This document shows, piece after piece, positions 16,358-26,262 of a stretch of DNA of 64,000 nt; positions within the stretch are counted from its first letter, which is position 1, and every line of letters starts with the position of its first letter. A program made the position numbers and the translations under genes. The notes beneath the pieces are model-generated. The model ran no database searches, was not told the origin of the DNA, and was given only the letters and a program-made list of their open reading frames with translations. The stretch comes from Arthrobacter sp. 260 (GTDB lineage Bacteria; Actinomycetota; Actinomycetes; Actinomycetales; Micrococcaceae), in the NCBI RefSeq assembly GCF_013116745.1, contig NZ_JABFOE010000002.1:310001-374000 (forward strand), written 5' to 3'.

Positions 16358-18360
16358 CTGAGACTTCGATCCGCACCGACTACCGGGTGCGCGCCTCCGA
16401 ACTGGTGGGCCGCAACTGGCTCAACACCGGTGGGCGCCAGCTCACCCTGGAGGACCTGCGCGGAAAAATCGTGATCCTCGACTTCTGGACCTTCTGCTGC
16501 ATCAACTGCCTGCATGTCTTGGACGAGCTGCGCCCCCTGGAACAGAAGTTCAGCGACGTTGTGGTGACGGTAGGTGTCCATTCGCCCAAGTTCGAGCACG
16601 AAGCCGATCCGGACGCCCTCGCAGCCGCTGTTGAACGCTACGACATCCAGCACCCCGTCCTGGACGACCCCGAGCTAACCACCTGGCAGGCGTACACCGC
16701 CCGCGCCTGGCCCACCCTGGTGGTCGTGGACCCGGAAGGGTACATCGTGGCGCATCTCTCCGGTGAGGGCCACGCTGCCGGACTGGAGTCACTGGTCCAG
16801 GAACTCGTCGAGGAACACTCGGCCAAGGGAACCCTGCACCGCGGCGACGGACCCTACGTCCCCGCCGAGGCCACCGCGGGTGACCTGCGCTTCCCCGGTA
16901 AAGCGGTACCCCTGGCCGGCGGAACCCTGCTCATCGGTGATACCGGCCACCACCGGCTGGTCGAGCTGGACGCTGACCTCGTCACCGTCCACCGCACGAT
17001 CGGCTCGGGGGAGAAGGGCGCCGCTGACGGCACCGCCGCCGAAGCCCAGTTCAACGAGCCGCAGGGCCTCGCCGTCCTCCCGCCGGAGGTAGCGGAACAG
17101 GCCGGGTACGACGTCGTCGTCGCCGACTCCGTGAACCACCTCCTCCGGGGCGTGACCCTCGCCGACGGGTCGGTGCGCACGATCGCCGGCAACGGTGTGC
17201 AGCGGCTCCTCGATGCCGGAAACCACGTCAAGGCACGCCCTGCCGAACTGCAGGAGAGCCCCGACCAGCTGGGCGGGTACGACGGCGACACCCCCGAGGA
17301 CGCCACCCCGCGCCTCACCGACACCCACCTGGGCACCGAACCGTTGCAGGTGTCGCTGTCCTCGCCGTGGGACGTGCTCTGGTCGACCGTTCTGGAACGG
17401 GTAGTGATCGCGATGGCGGGAACCCACCAGCTGTTTACTTTCGACCCGGTCACCGGCGCAGTGGACATCCTCGCGGGTACCGGGCTGGAGGGACTGCTCG
17501 ACGGCGACGGCTCCGAGGCCTGGTTCGCCCAGTCCTCGGGACTCGCGGAGGACGCCGCCGGCAACCTTTGGGTCGCCGACTCGGAAACCTCAGCGGTCAG
17601 GACCCTGTCCTTCCCCGAGGTCAACGGCCGACGGCGTACCCAGGTGCGGACCGCTGTCGGGACCGGTCTGTTCGACTTCGGGTTCCGTGACGGTGCAGCC
17701 GAGCAGGCCCGGCTGCAGCACCCCCTCGGAATCACTGCGCTCCCCGACGGGTCGGTGGCCATCGCCGACACCTACAACGGTGCGGTGCGGCGCTTCGACC
17801 CTGTCACCGGACAGGTCTCAACCCTGGCACGCGGCCTCTCAGAGCCCTGTGACGTCCTGGTTGACCTCACACCCACTGCGTCGGGTAGCGAGCCGCTCCT
17901 GATCGTTGTGGAAGCCAACCGGCACCAGCTGGTGCGGGTGCCCATCCCCAAGGAGGCACTGGCCGTCGACGAAGGGGCTTCCCAGACGCAGCGCCCCCAG
18001 ACACCCGTCGCACCGGGCACGCACGCGCTGACCGTCCGCTTCGCCGCTCCGAAGGGGCAGAAGCTGGACGACCGGTGGGGCGATCCCACCCAGTTGAAGA
18101 TCTCCTCGTCCCCCGAGACGCTACTGCTTTCCGGCGGTGGAACCTCGGTAGGCCTGACCCGCGAGCTGGTGCTCAACGACGCGGTCACCGAGGGTGTCCT
18201 GCACATTACCGCGCGCGCGGCCGCCTGCGACGGTGAGCCGGGCGGCGAGATCCCCGACCACGCGGCCTGCCACCTGTACCAGCAGGATTGGGGTATCCCG
18301 GTGCGGCTGAGTTCCGAGGGCGAGACCGAACTGACGTTGGACCTCCGCGGCCTCGACTAG
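16354..18360 (+). CDS. Thioredoxin-like/NHL-repeat protein (NHLRC2-like)
   Basis: A 668-residue protein with an N-terminal TlpA/thioredoxin-like domain (about 1-165) and an NHL-type beta-propeller (about 170-530), followed by a beta-rich C-terminal domain as in animal NHLRC2. The active-site-like motif is CCINC with the CxxC pair at C49/C52. Propeller repeats are seen as FNEPQGLAV, DVVVADSVNHLLR, LWVADSETSAVR and SVAIADTYNGAVRRFD. No signal peptide is visible. Coupling to CopD-CtaG suggests a redox role near copper/oxidase assembly, which is inference. Confidence 0.85.
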   Translation: MTETSIRTDYRVRASELVGRNWLNTGGRQLTLEDLRGKIVILDFWTFCCINCLHVLDELRPLEQKFSDVVVTVGVHSPKFEHEADPDALAAAVERYDIQHPVLDDPELTTWQAYTARAWPTLVVVDPEGYIVAHLSGEGHAAGLESLVQELVEEHSAKGTLHRGDGPYVPAEATAGDLRFPGKAVPLAGGTLLIGDTGHHRLVELDADLVTVHRTIGSGEKGAADGTAAEAQFNEPQGLAVLPPEVAEQAGYDVVVADSVNHLLRGVTLADGSVRTIAGNGVQRLLDAGNHVKARPAELQESPDQLGGYDGDTPEDATPRLTDTHLGTEPLQVSLSSPWDVLWSTVLERVVIAMAGTHQLFTFDPVTGAVDILAGTGLEGLLDGDGSEAWFAQSSGLAEDAAGNLWVADSETSAVRTLSFPEVNGRRRTQVRTAVGTGLFDFGFRDGAAEQARLQHPLGITALPDGSVAIADTYNGAVRRFDPVTGQVSTLARGLSEPCDVLVDLTPTASGSEPLLIVVEANRHQLVRVPIPKEALAVDEGASQTQRPQTPVAPGTHALTVRFAAPKGQKLDDRWGDPTQLKISSSPETLLLSGGGTSVGLTRELVLNDAVTEGVLHITARAAACDGEPGGEIPDHAACHLYQQDWGIPVRLSSEGETELTLDLRGLD

Positions 18361-18372
18361 TCCGGTACCGGC

Positions 18373-18402
18373 CGTCCAGTACTGGCCCGCTAGTACTGGA
18401 CG
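18373..18402. terminator. Bidirectional terminator between convergent genes
   Basis: Perfect 11-base inverted repeat CGTCCAGTACT / AGTACTGGACG with an 8-base loop, lying at the convergent junction and including the stop codon of the minus-strand gene at 18390. Confidence 0.7.
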
Positions 18403-19409
18403 ACTGGTGTGACCGTGACGTCGTCGCCGGTCACTGACAGCCGGGCGGTGAAACCGAATTCGCGGGGGACCGTGACCGCCTCGATGGTGCCGGTGAACAG
18501 GTCCTGTAGTGAGGTGGTCAGCTCGGCGGTCCCCGCGAGCGGCTCCATCACCCAGCTGCCGTCGAACGGTTCAATGGCCACCGTGGGGTACTCGGTGATC
18601 GCCCAGCGGATGTCCCCGGCGACCCGGCTTTCGGTCTGGAAGTTGAACGGACAGTTGGCTGGCTGGAAGACGGTCTGCGCGGCGCACTCGTCGAGGAAGC
18701 GCCGCACCTGGGCGTTGACCTCCTCCACCAGAACGTCGGTGGCAGCGGTGGCCAGGGCCAGCTGTTGGCTCCCCCCGCGCTCGGTGACCGCGACCGTCTG
18801 AGCGGGCGCCGCGAAGTACTCGCTGGTGTAGTGGGCTTCGAAGCCGCCCGGATAGAACACAGCGAACTGGTTTCTGCCCTCCGGCATGGCAACACGGGTG
18901 TTATTGAGGGTGGCTTCGCCCTGGTTGATGACCGTGAGGTCGAGGGTGGGAAGCACAGTGGGCACGAACTCCCACGTGTTGAAGAAGAGCCACTCGTTGC
19001 CGGTACGTTCCAGCGGAAAGGTCGAGGAGTGTTCGGTGCCGCGGACCGTATAGGTGACCGTAACATCCGCCCGGTTTGCGCCCACGGGTACCGCATCGCC
19101 CACCACCACATCCTCGACGGCGGCGGCTGACTGCTGCAGCGGGGCGCCGTCGAGCATTGCCGCGTTGGCAGCCGGAACCGAGGCGTTCAGCAGGCCCAGG
19201 GCGCGCTCGCCGTCGCCGTCGTCGAGCGCCTCGAGGTAGTCGTGCACCTGCTCCTCGGGGTTGAAAATGAACGAATTGGCGACCACCACTGCCGTAACCG
19301 CTCCCGCGATCACCAGCAGCAGCCCGAGCAGCCAGGCTGCGAGGACTTTGATCACCGAGGACGTTTGCACGCTCAACACGTTACCTGTTGAGCGCCGGGT
19401 GCCTACCAA
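18390..19409 (-). CDS. Uncharacterised membrane-anchored protein
   Basis: I do not recognise a family. The 339-residue protein has one N-terminal hydrophobic segment (about 22-46, LAAWLLGLLLVIAGAVTAVVV) and then an extracytoplasmic, beta-rich, acidic region. The part after the anchor, VHDYLEALDDGDGERALGLLN, resembles the start of DUF4878-like or lumazine-binding-like domains. Two cysteines near residues 248 and 257 could form a disulfide. The listed start is TTG; GTG codons at 19379 and 19370 are good alternatives. It overlaps the end of the HerA-like gene upstream and is probably cotranscribed with it. Confidence 0.7.
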   Translation of the reverse strand: MVGTRRSTGNVLSVQTSSVIKVLAAWLLGLLLVIAGAVTAVVVANSFIFNPEEQVHDYLEALDDGDGERALGLLNASVPAANAAMLDGAPLQQSAAAVEDVVVGDAVPVGANRADVTVTYTVRGTEHSSTFPLERTGNEWLFFNTWEFVPTVLPTLDLTVINQGEATLNNTRVAMPEGRNQFAVFYPGGFEAHYTSEYFAAPAQTVAVTERGGSQQLALATAATDVLVEEVNAQVRRFLDECAAQTVFQPANCPFNFQTESRVAGDIRWAITEYPTVAIEPFDGSWVMEPLAGTAELTTSLQDLFTGTIEAVTVPREFGFTARLSVTGDDVTVTPVVQY

Positions 19410-21034
19410 CGGCGCCGGCTGCGCCTCCGCTGCGTCCCGAACAACCCGCGCGCCAACTCAGCCCCGATCGCTCCCGCCGCCTTCATCGCGAAGTCCATCA
19501 GTTCGTCGTTCTGAGCTCCGCCCGACGACGTCGGCGCACCCAGCGGTGGCGGTGTCATCCTGCGCGGGCGGGAGGCGCGATCCGAGGGGGTATTCTCTGT
19601 CGGCGCGCCGAGGATGGATTCCTCGATCCGGCGGGCGTCGTCGTCGGCGCTGGTTGTCGTGCGGGCACTGGCGTTGCCAGCCGGAAGCGTCGCAAGCTTC
19701 TCGGCTGCCGAGTGGCTGTCGACGGGTGTTACGTACCGACCCAGCAGCGGGGAGGCGCTCACAACCTTCTCGACCACGTTCGGCGCCGATGGCCCCATGG
19801 TTGACTCCGGGGAAGTCATGCGGGTCCACGCCACGGGAGTGGGTGCACCGCCGTCGTTCATGACCGTTACCACCGCCTCGCCGGTCCCCGCTGAGGTGAG
19901 AACCTCGGCTAGGTCATAGCCGCTCGTCGGGAAGGTGGACACGGTTGCCTTGAGCGCCTTCGCGTCGTCAGGGGTGAACGCCCGTAACGCATGCTGGACC
20001 CGGTTGGCGAGCTGGCCCAGCACGTCAGCCGGCACGTCCTTCGGAGTTTGTGTCACGAAGAAGATGCCGACGCCCTTGGACCGGATCAGACGAACCGTCG
20101 TCTGGATGGACCGGAGAAACTCTTTGGACGCGTCGTTGAAGAGCAGGTGTGCCTCGTCGAGGAAGAACACCAGTTTCGGTTTGTCCTGGTCGCCCACCTC
20201 GGGGAGGTCGGCGAACAGATCGGCAGCGAGCCACATGAGGAAGGTGGAGAACAGCTGGGGCGTGTGCAGGAGTGTGGGCAACTCCAGGCAGCTAATGATT
20301 CCTTTCCCGTCGTCGGTCACACGGAGGAGATCGGCCGTATCGAATTCCGGCTCGCCGAAGAAGTCAGTCATGCCCTGAGCTTCGAGCGTGATGAGCTTCC
20401 GGAGAATGACACCGGCTGTGCTCTTGGACAATCCGCCCAGCTCGCTCAGCGAGTCCTTGCCTTCGGCGGAGGTGAGATAGGCAATCACCGCCCGCAGATC
20501 GGCGAGATTGAACAGCTCGAGTCCCGCCCCATCGGCGTAGTGGAAAATCAGGGTGAGGCTCGACTCCTGCGTCTCATTCAGATCCATCACGCGGGACAGC
20601 AGCAGGGGGCCGAATGCCGAAATGGTGGCACGGATGGGAACCCCCACACCGTGCCCACCGAGCGCAAAGTACTCCACCGGGAAACTCTGTGCCGACCACT
20701 GCTGGCCCACACTCATGGTGCGAGCCAGCAGTTTCTCGGTGCCCGATCCGGGGGTGGAAAGTCCCGTCAAATCACCCTTGATGTCGGCGAGGAACACCGG
20801 TACCCCCTGGGCGCTGAGCTGTTCAGCCATCACCTGCAGCGTGATGGTCTTTCCGGTGCCAGTGGCACCGGCCACCAACCCATGGCGGTTCATCATGGCC
20901 AGAGGCAGCCGCACCTCCGCTTCGGGATGCGGTATGCCGTCGAGCAACGCCGCCCCCAGATGGATCGAGGCACCCTCGAACTGATAGCCGGAAATGATCC
21001 CGGCTATCAGCCCCGACTCCTCGGCGTCAGCCAT
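19403..21034 (-). CDS. HerA-like ATPase, DUF853 family (YjgR-like)
   Basis: A 543-residue P-loop ATPase of the HerA/FtsK superfamily, DUF853 branch. Walker A GATGTGKT is at residues 56-63 and the Walker B segment KLVFFLDEAHLLF near 285-297, with the family stretch FVTQTPKDVPADVLGQLANRVQHALRAFTP after it. The C-terminal 100 residues are a low-complexity Ser/Thr/Arg-rich tail ending in basic RRRSRRRW. The cellular role of DUF853 proteins is not established. It follows the sugar ATPase gene by 17 bases on the same strand. Confidence 0.9.
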   Translation of the reverse strand: MADAEESGLIAGIISGYQFEGASIHLGAALLDGIPHPEAEVRLPLAMMNRHGLVAGATGTGKTITLQVMAEQLSAQGVPVFLADIKGDLTGLSTPGSGTEKLLARTMSVGQQWSAQSFPVEYFALGGHGVGVPIRATISAFGPLLLSRVMDLNETQESSLTLIFHYADGAGLELFNLADLRAVIAYLTSAEGKDSLSELGGLSKSTAGVILRKLITLEAQGMTDFFGEPEFDTADLLRVTDDGKGIISCLELPTLLHTPQLFSTFLMWLAADLFADLPEVGDQDKPKLVFFLDEAHLLFNDASKEFLRSIQTTVRLIRSKGVGIFFVTQTPKDVPADVLGQLANRVQHALRAFTPDDAKALKATVSTFPTSGYDLAEVLTSAGTGEAVVTVMNDGGAPTPVAWTRMTSPESTMGPSAPNVVEKVVSASPLLGRYVTPVDSHSAAEKLATLPAGNASARTTTSADDDARRIEESILGAPTENTPSDRASRPRRMTPPPLGAPTSSGGAQNDELMDFAMKAAGAIGAELARGLFGTQRRRSRRRW

Positions 21035-21051
21035 GGCCAGCTGCTTAGACG

Positions 21052-22386
21052 TCAGCTGGCCGCAGCGTGCTTGCCGCCACCATTCTGATCGGTGCCGTTG
21101 CTCGCGCCGGCCTGCGAGCCGTCCGTGCCGTGGCCGTTTGCGCGGTCGGCCTCCTGAGCGGTGGCGATCTCCTCGGCGCGTTCCTCGCCTGCTTCGGCGG
21201 TGAGCGCGGCGCCGGCCTCGGCATCACGGGTGAGGTTCTCGCCGGACTCGGGATCGAACAGGTGCAGCTTGCGGGTGTCGAGCCAGATCTCCGCCTCGCG
21301 ACCGCCGCGGATACGGCTGGCGGCGTCGAGCGTAACCACAATCTGGGGGCGCAGCTCATCGGCGTCCATCTCGCGGGCCAGGTTGTTGAGCAGCTCGCGC
21401 ATTTCCGGGTCCGGGTTGAAGTTGATGTACCCGTACTGCTCGTTGCCGAGCCACTCGGTGTGGGTGAGGGTTGCGGTGAAGATCGAACCGTGAGGCAGCT
21501 TGGACTCCTCGACCAGTTTCGCGTCCTCGAAGAATTCGGGCCGCACGCCCACCAGGACAACCTTCTTGCCTTCGACTTTCGCCAGCTTGTCGGCGGGGAC
21601 ATCGAGCTCGCCGAGGACGGTCTGCAGTTTGCCGTTCTCGATGGTCGCGGGGATGAAGTTCATTGACGGTGAGCCAATGAACCCGGCCACGAAGAGGTTG
21701 CGTGGCTGCTCGTACAGTTCACGAGGGGAGGCGATCTGTTGCAGTTCGCCCATCTTCAGCACTGCTACCCGGTCACCGAGGGTCATGGCCTCGGTCTGGT
21801 CGTGGGTCACATAGACACTGGTGACTCCCAGACGACGCTGCATCTGGGAGATCTCCGAGCGCATCTGACCGCGCAGCTTCGCATCCAGGTTGGAGAGCGG
21901 CTCATCGAAGAGGAACGCATCAGCCTGGCGCACGATGGCCCGGCCCATGGCGACACGCTGACGCTGCCCACCGGACAGGTTCGCTGGCTTCCGCTGCAGG
22001 TGATCGGTGAGTTCAAGGGTGGCCGCGGCCTCGGTGACGAGCTTCTTGACCTGCTCCTCACTGTGCTTGCCTTTGGCGAGGCGCAGCGGGAAGGCAATGT
22101 TCTCGTACACCGTGAGGTGCGGGTAGAGGGCGTAGTTCTGGAACACCATGGCCAGGTTGCGGTCACGGGGTGCCTTGTCGTTCACACGCTCGCCGTCAAT
22201 GAGCAGCTCTCCGTCGGTGATGTCCTCCAGGCCAACAATCATGCGCAGGAGGGTCGACTTGCCGCAGCCCGAGGGGCCCACCAGGATGATGAACTCGCCG
22301 TCGGCGATGTCGATGCTGATGTCATTGACGGCGGGGAACCCGTCGCCGTATTTCTTGACCAGGTTGTTGAGGGTAATTGAAGCCAT
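21052..22386 (-). CDS. sugC: Trehalose ABC transporter ATP-binding protein SugC (UgpC/MsmX type)
   Basis: A 444-residue importer ATPase. Walker [11 protein letters not shown] is at 36-45, the LSGGQRQR signature at 137-144, and FDEPLSNLD at 160-168, followed by the MalK-like OB-fold regulatory domain from about 240 to 375. An extra polar tail of about 50 residues (Ala/Gly/Asn/acidic, ending KHAAAS) extends it beyond the usual 370-395. The gene order LpqY, two permeases, ATPase matches mycobacterial lpqY-sugABC, so trehalose is the likely substrate. MsmX-type ATPases may also serve other importers. Confidence 0.85.
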   Translation of the reverse strand: MASITLNNLVKKYGDGFPAVNDISIDIADGEFIILVGPSGCGKSTLLRMIVGLEDITDGELLIDGERVNDKAPRDRNLAMVFQNYALYPHLTVYENIAFPLRLAKGKHSEEQVKKLVTEAAATLELTDHLQRKPANLSGGQRQRVAMGRAIVRQADAFLFDEPLSNLDAKLRGQMRSEISQMQRRLGVTSVYVTHDQTEAMTLGDRVAVLKMGELQQIASPRELYEQPRNLFVAGFIGSPSMNFIPATIENGKLQTVLGELDVPADKLAKVEGKKVVLVGVRPEFFEDAKLVEESKLPHGSIFTATLTHTEWLGNEQYGYINFNPDPEMRELLNNLAREMDADELRPQIVVTLDAASRIRGGREAEIWLDTRKLHLFDPESGENLTRDAEAGAALTAEAGEERAEEIATAQEADRANGHGTDGSQAGASNGTDQNGGGKHAAAS

Positions 22387-22438
22387 TTTCTGGTGATCCT
22401 TTTCTATGTATCTGGCGCAAGCGGCTGGGACTGCGCCA

Positions 22439-23287
22439 TTAGCCCTTGACGGCGCCCGAGGTCAGGCCGGAAACGATTTGACGTTGGAACAGCAGTACCA
22501 ACAGGACGATCGGGATGGTGACGATGATCGCAGCTGCCGAAATGGCGCCGGTGGGTGACTCGAACTGCGAGGCGCCAGTGAAGAACGCCAGCGCCGCCGG
22601 CACCGGCCGCGCAGCCTCCGTGGATGTGAGCGAGATGCCGTAGACGAAGTCGTTCCACGCGATGAAGAACGCAATGATCGCCGTCGTGAAGACCCCGGGT
22701 GCGGCCAGCGGAACGATTGCCTTGCGGAAGGCCTGCCAGGTGGTGGCACCGTCGACCTGTGCCGCCTGCTCCAGCTCCCACGGGATTTGGCGGAAGAATG
22801 CCGCGAGCGTCCAGATGGAGATCGGCAGGGTCAGGGACAGGTAGGGAATGATCAACCCGAGCCAGGTGTCGTAGAGCCCGATGTTGCGCCAGAGGTTGAA
22901 CAACGGGGTAACGATCGAGATCACCGGGAATATCGAAACTGCCAGTGCGGTGGTGAGGACCAGCTTCTTCCCGGGGAAATCGAGCCGGGCAATCGCGTAG
23001 GCGCATAGCGTGGCCAGGACGACGGCGATCGCCGTCGCGATAAGCGAGATGCCGATCGAGTTGCGCAGCGAGGTCAGGAACAGCTCCTGCGCGTCGCCGA
23101 CCAGGATCTGCTCGTAGTTGGAAATGGTGGCAGCGCCCGGCGTCGGCAGGAAGCTTCCGTTGGTGAGGTCGCTGGGGGACTTGAAGGAGGTTGCCAGGAT
23201 GGAGGCCACCGGGAACAGTGCGTACAGCAGCACCAGAACCGAGATGACGGCCCACCAGATCTTTTCGCGCCGGGAAGAGTTCTTCAT
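22439..23287 (-). CDS. sugB: Trehalose ABC transporter permease SugB (MalG-like)
   Basis: A 282-residue permease of the MalG/carbohydrate ABC type with six predicted helices. The cytoplasmic EAA loop that docks the ATPase reads [26 protein letters not shown] near residues 178-203. The MalG-like [10 protein letters not shown] and [29 protein letters not shown] segments are present. Its ATG overlaps the stop of the upstream permease by one base. Assignment as SugB rests on gene order and the LpqY-like binding protein. Confidence 0.85.
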   Translation of the reverse strand: MKNSSRREKIWWAVISVLVLLYALFPVASILATSFKSPSDLTNGSFLPTPGAATISNYEQILVGDAQELFLTSLRNSIGISLIATAIAVVLATLCAYAIARLDFPGKKLVLTTALAVSIFPVISIVTPLFNLWRNIGLYDTWLGLIIPYLSLTLPISIWTLAAFFRQIPWELEQAAQVDGATTWQAFRKAIVPLAAPGVFTTAIIAFFIAWNDFVYGISLTSTEAARPVPAALAFFTGASQFESPTGAISAAAIIVTIPIVLLVLLFQRQIVSGLTSGAVKG

Positions 23288-24264
23288 TACTTTTCTCCTC
23301 TCGTGCCGGCAAGATCCACTTTGAAGATCTTGATGGCAGCGAAACTGATCAATATGACACAGAGGAACAAGAGCACCGAGACCGCTGAACCGAGCCCAAT
23401 CTCAAGGCGGCTGATCGACGTCCGGTAGGCCAGGAGGGAAAGCACTTCCGTATTGTTCTCGCCGTTGGTCATGATGAACACGTTGTCGAATATTCGGAAG
23501 GCGTCGAGGGCCCTGAACAGGACCGCGACCATGATGGCCGCCTTCATGTTGGGAATGACCACCTTGCGCATCTGTTCCCACCACGTGGCGCCGTCGACCT
23601 TGGCGGCTTCGGTGAGCTCATCGGGGACCTGGGCCAGGCCTGCCAGCAGCAGGAGGGAGATGAAGGGGGTGGTCTTCCAGATCTCGGAGGCCATGATGAC
23701 GAACAGTGAGGTGCCGGTCTGGGCGAACCAGTTCAGGTCCGAGTCGATGCCGGGCACCCAGTCGAACCAGGCGTTCACGTACCCCGAGTTGATGTCGAAG
23801 GCGTAGAACCAGGCGTAGGCGGACACCACGGTGATGATGCCGTAGGGCACCAGGATCGCGGTCCGGAGGATCCCCTTGAGTGACTTCAGTGCCTTGCTCA
23901 TCACCAGTGCCAGCGCGAACCCGAGCACCAGTTCGACGGCGACGGTAATGACGGTGATGAGGACGGTCACCAGGAGGCCCTGCCACCAGACACTGTCCCC
24001 GAGGATCGTGATGTAGTTCGCAAACCAGATGAACTCACGCTCATCCGGGGCGGTGAGCCTGAAGGCGAACAGGGATTCGAAGAAGGCCTGCAGGATGGGG
24101 TACAGCGTCACCAGCAGCATCACCACGAAGGCGGGACCCGCGAGGTACCAGCCCATCCGCCGTTCGGCTTTGACCCGGTCGCTGTGCTGTGTCTTCGCCT
24201 TCTTCGCCTTGTCCGGATTCGGTGACTTGCCGGCGTCGGGCTTGTTGATCGTTGAGCTACTCAC
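23287..24264 (-). CDS. sugA: Trehalose ABC transporter permease SugA (MalF-like)
   Basis: A 325-residue MalF-type permease. A charged N-terminus of about 35 residues precedes six helices; the EAA loop reads TEAAKVDGATWWEQMRKVVIPNMK near 217-240. It forms the heterodimeric channel with SugB. The gene overlaps the binding-protein gene by ATGA and abuts sugB, so the four importer genes form one transcription unit starting at the LacI-like operator near 25743. Confidence 0.85.
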   Translation of the reverse strand: MSSSTINKPDAGKSPNPDKAKKAKTQHSDRVKAERRMGWYLAGPAFVVMLLVTLYPILQAFFESLFAFRLTAPDEREFIWFANYITILGDSVWWQGLLVTVLITVITVAVELVLGFALALVMSKALKSLKGILRTAILVPYGIITVVSAYAWFYAFDINSGYVNAWFDWVPGIDSDLNWFAQTGTSLFVIMASEIWKTTPFISLLLLAGLAQVPDELTEAAKVDGATWWEQMRKVVIPNMKAAIMVAVLFRALDAFRIFDNVFIMTNGENNTEVLSLLAYRTSISRLEIGLGSAVSVLLFLCVILISFAAIKIFKVDLAGTRGEK

Positions 24265-25580
24265 AGTAGCCTCTCCCCTCTGAGCACTGCGGTGATGAAC
24301 TCCTGGGACCGTTCGGGGGTTGTGTCAGGATCCACTTCGTTCGGTGGTGACCATTCCTGCTGCAGTCCGGTGGAGATTTCGTTGTAGAACGGTGTCTGGG
24401 GGCGGGGAGCCGCGAGTTCGAGTGAATCCCTGATGGTTGTTGCCATCGGGAAGTCTTCCTCGATCGTCGGATCGTCGTATGCCTCCGAATTGGACGGCGG
24501 GTTGCCGTTGGTGATGAAGTACTCGGTCTGGTTTTCGGGCTTAACAATGCACTCGATGGCCTCGTAGGCCAGATCCGGATCGTCGCTCGCCGCACCGACA
24601 CCCAGGTTGATGCCGCCCAGCGGTGGTGCTGTGTCTTCGCCCTCGGTGACCGTGGGGAACAGTGCCCAGCCGATGTCGTCGACTACCGACTGATCGATCG
24701 ACCCCGCTTCGACGGCACCCAGGGTAGCGGGCCAGACGAACGGGTAGTTGACCATGAAGGAACCGTCATCGCCCTGGAACAGGGTGAGTGAGGTGTTCTC
24801 GGTGGAGGTCGGCAAGCCTGGGCCGCCGAGACCCTCGGTGCCGATGGTGCCGATGATCCGCGCCGCCTCCTGGCCGGCCTCGGAGGTGAGGCCCAGCTCC
24901 AGTTCGTCGGCGGACGCTTCGGGGTTCTCGAGAATCTGGCCGCCAGCGGATTCCACCAGGGCGTTGATCCAGACGGTCATCGACTCGGCTGGTGAACCCT
25001 GGACTCCGAGGAGCTTGTCCTGCTCGGTGGCCGCGTCGATCAGCTGGTCCCAGGTGACCGGCTGGGACATATCCAGCCCAGCGGCCTCGGCAACCGATTC
25101 GCGATACCAGAGAATTTGGGTGTTGGCCCAGAAGGGAACGGTGACCAGTTCGTCCTTCCAGGTGGCACCGGCGAGGGCGCCTTCGAGGACGTTCTCGGAG
25201 AAGACGTCCACCGAATCCGCGGGGATGGGTGCCAGGAAGCCCGGCTCCGCAAGTTCGGGGATGAACGGCGGGTCAATGCTCATGATGTCCATTGACGTGT
25301 CCCCGGCGGCGAGCCGTCGCGCGAGCTGTTCGCGCTGGGCGGCCGCATCGGTCGGGAGAAGCGACGTCTCAATCCGGTAGGCGCCGTCGGCCTCTTCGGT
25401 GCAGCTGGCGGCAATTGCTGCCTGCCCTCCCGCATCGGGATTGATGTACCAGGTTAGTGTCGTGACGCTTTCCGTCGGGCCACAGCCCGTCAGCAGCATC
25501 GTTCCCATTGCCAGTGTTGCCACAGCCGCCGCTTTCGGCCGGCTCCGGACTGGATCGATTTTCCTTCGCCTGTTCGGCAT
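24261..25580 (-). CDS. lpqY: Trehalose-binding lipoprotein LpqY-like
   Basis: Started at ATG 25580 the protein has 439 residues with a basic N-terminus, a hydrophobic segment and a lipobox ending LLTGC (Cys33), so it is a lipid-anchored solute-binding protein. The region after the lipobox (AQREQLARRLAAGDTSMDIMSIDPPFIPELAEPGFLAPI) resembles mycobacterial LpqY, the trehalose receptor. A GTG at 25586 has a better-spaced GGAGG and is an equal candidate. The longer open frame to 25715 lacks start support. Trehalose specificity is inferred from family and operon order. Confidence 0.82.
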   Translation of the reverse strand: MPNRRRKIDPVRSRPKAAAVATLAMGTMLLTGCGPTESVTTLTWYINPDAGGQAAIAASCTEEADGAYRIETSLLPTDAAAQREQLARRLAAGDTSMDIMSIDPPFIPELAEPGFLAPIPADSVDVFSENVLEGALAGATWKDELVTVPFWANTQILWYRESVAEAAGLDMSQPVTWDQLIDAATEQDKLLGVQGSPAESMTVWINALVESAGGQILENPEASADELELGLTSEAGQEAARIIGTIGTEGLGGPGLPTSTENTSLTLFQGDDGSFMVNYPFVWPATLGAVEAGSIDQSVVDDIGWALFPTVTEGEDTAPPLGGINLGVGAASDDPDLAYEAIECIVKPENQTEYFITNGNPPSNSEAYDDPTIEEDFPMATTIRDSLELAAPRPQTPFYNEISTGLQQEWSPPNEVDPDTTPERSQEFITAVLRGERLL

Positions 25581-25742
25581 TCCCACCGTGCCTCCACATC
25601 GTTGTAGATAGCCCGGTCGCCCTAGGTACAGCAGGCGAACCGAAGCAACCTTGTCTTTGAGACCATATGCCCTGAGTGGGAAATTCGCCACAACCTCAGG
25701 TTGCAATCCGGGCAAGGTTGAGCAGGAAAAGCGCCCCTAAAC

Positions 25743-25754
25743 GTAAGCGCTTAC
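25743..25754. promoter_or_regulatory. LacI-family operator upstream of the trehalose importer
   Basis: GTAAGCGCTTAC is a perfect 12-base palindrome with the central CG of LacI/GalR-type operators. It lies about 160 bases upstream of lpqY and touches the stop codon of panD. No LacI-family gene is in the window, so the repressor acts in trans from elsewhere. Confidence 0.8.
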
Positions 25755-26182
25755 TAAAGTAGTGCTGAATTATTCAACGCGTGGGGCGGCCTCTCGAGGC
25801 CGTCGACGACGCTCTCGGCGGGGTCGTTGCCGAGGTCCACGATGCGGTTCTGTTCGTTGACGTGCACCACTGTGGGGAGGTACTCATGCGCTTCGGCGTC
25901 GGTGAGCTGCGCGTAGGTGATGAGGATGACTGTGTCACCCTGGTGGACCAGGTGGGCAGCCGGGCCGTTGATGCCCAGTACCCCTGATCCGCGTTCACCG
26001 GCGATGATGTAGGTCTCCAGGCGTGCGCCATTGGTGACGTCGACAATGGAGACCATCTCGCCGGGCAGGATGTCTGCCGCTTCGAGCAGGTCGAGGTCCA
26101 CGGTGACGGACCCCACGTAGTGAAGGTCAGCGTGGGTTACCGTTGCGCGGTGGATTTTGGACTTGAACATTGTGCGATTCAT
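25754..26182 (-). CDS. panD: Aspartate 1-decarboxylase
   Basis: A 142-residue PanD precursor that decarboxylates L-aspartate to beta-alanine for pantothenate and CoA. The start [20 protein letters not shown] and the cleavage site YVGS, with Gly24-Ser25 giving the pyruvoyl cofactor on self-processing, are clear; [22 protein letters not shown] is also typical. The open frame continues upstream to 26386 through a repeat element, but homology begins at 26182, which is chosen. It stands alone, with no panC or panB nearby. Its stop codon abuts the LacI-like operator. Confidence 0.93.
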   Translation of the reverse strand: MNRTMFKSKIHRATVTHADLHYVGSVTVDLDLLEAADILPGEMVSIVDVTNGARLETYIIAGERGSGVLGINGPAAHLVHQGDTVILITYAQLTDAEAHEYLPTVVHVNEQNRIVDLGNDPAESVVDGLERPPHALNNSALL

Positions 26183-26262
26183 CAGGATCAAGTATACGGT
26201 CGCGGTCGAGTACCCGGCTATGTGGTGTTGGGCACTGCAGTTCCGGCGGACGGGACCGTGGC

